Virus record (IMG/VR): IMGVR_UViG_3300008110_000166
Location: 1-25,379 of that record
DNA: 25,379 nucleotides
Reading direction: 5' to 3' (one strand)
Source of the DNA: a virus
Position numbers and translations under genes: made by a program. The notes beneath the pieces are model-generated. The model made no database searches and was not told the DNA's origin. It saw only the letters and a program-made list of their open reading frames with translations. The first letter of the stretch is position 1. Each line of letters opens with the position of its first letter. This document shows, piece after piece, positions 25,288 through 25,379 of the stretch.

Positions 25288-25379
25288 TAGCGTCCACCTA
25301 GTTCCTGATATTTAGCCTCTGCCTCATCATAGGTTCGGCAGTAGTGACCGTGATACGCCTCAAATCCATTCGGGCGAGC
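25287..25379 (-). CDS. C-terminal end of a leftward gene (start beyond the window)
   Basis: The last 30 codons of a frame running into the window from the right end, ending TAA that overlaps the next ATG (TAATG). The tail (GFEAYHGHYCRTYDEAEAKYQELG) is helical and contains one Cys; nothing more can be said about the protein. Confidence 0.6.
   Translation of the reverse strand, partial: ARPNGFEAYHGHYCRTYDEAEAKYQELGGR

Overview
The window looks like part of the genome of a double-stranded DNA phage (probably siphovirus-like) of an actinobacterium, possibly a freshwater lineage. The evidence is a WhiB-type Fe-S regulator, a proteasome/HslV-like peptidase, an M15 endolysin beside small holin-like membrane proteins, replisome-organizer-like genes, about 55 tightly packed small genes, and promoters with TANNNT -10 boxes of the kind common in actinobacteria. 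There is no rRNA, tRNA, integrase, transposase or CRISPR. The host lineage is an inference; I could not run a database search.

Layout. (1) 1-4077, + strand: the 3' end of a large acidic membrane-anchored protein, then the lysis region (M15/peptidoglycan-binding endolysin, coiled-coil membrane protein, zinc-ribbon protein, holin-like protein, a nested Cys-rich microprotein, a lipoprotein, a second two-helix membrane protein) and two small unknown genes. (2) 4081-8075, mixed strands: a winged-helix regulator (-), a small HTH protein, a calcineurin-like metallophosphoesterase and an HslV-like peptidase (+), a zinc-knuckle protein (-) and WhiB (+). (3) 8072-9835, - strand: a translationally coupled operon with two replisome-organizer/helicase-loader-like genes, two tiny membrane proteins and two ribbon-helix-helix proteins. 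(4) 9836-13640: a 0.5-kb non-coding stretch, a MazG/DUF1599-like gene, an orphan helicase-associated-domain HTH protein, and a 253-bp gap with four A-tract hairpins spaced 55-57 bp apart. (5) 13814-16074, - strand: a MoxR-type AAA+ ATPase and a VWA protein carrying an N-terminal HExxH motif. (6) 16312-25379, - strand: about 20 small genes, mostly unknown (DUF4314, XRE HTH, DUF1281-like and DUF3846-like are recognisable).

The main observation is regulatory. Twelve promoters between 16125 and 25071 share one design: TTGGTATCTGWCCTG, an exactly 18-bp spacer whose upstream half is conserved, a TANNNT -10 box, a short leader with CTACTAC, then AAGGAG. They split the right arm into one- to six-gene units. 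Many units are separated by a repeated module made of an AGCCCC...GGGGCT terminator-like stem-loop, a GAAC-N4-GTTC palindrome resembling actinobacterial SOS boxes and, in three places, an asymmetric GACGGTGGCGGAAAG motif. The last motif recurs at eight more sites from 9844 onward, always in the same orientation, and recalls the stoperators of L5-like mycobacteriophages. The proposed functions of these elements are inferences; the sequence matches are directly visible.
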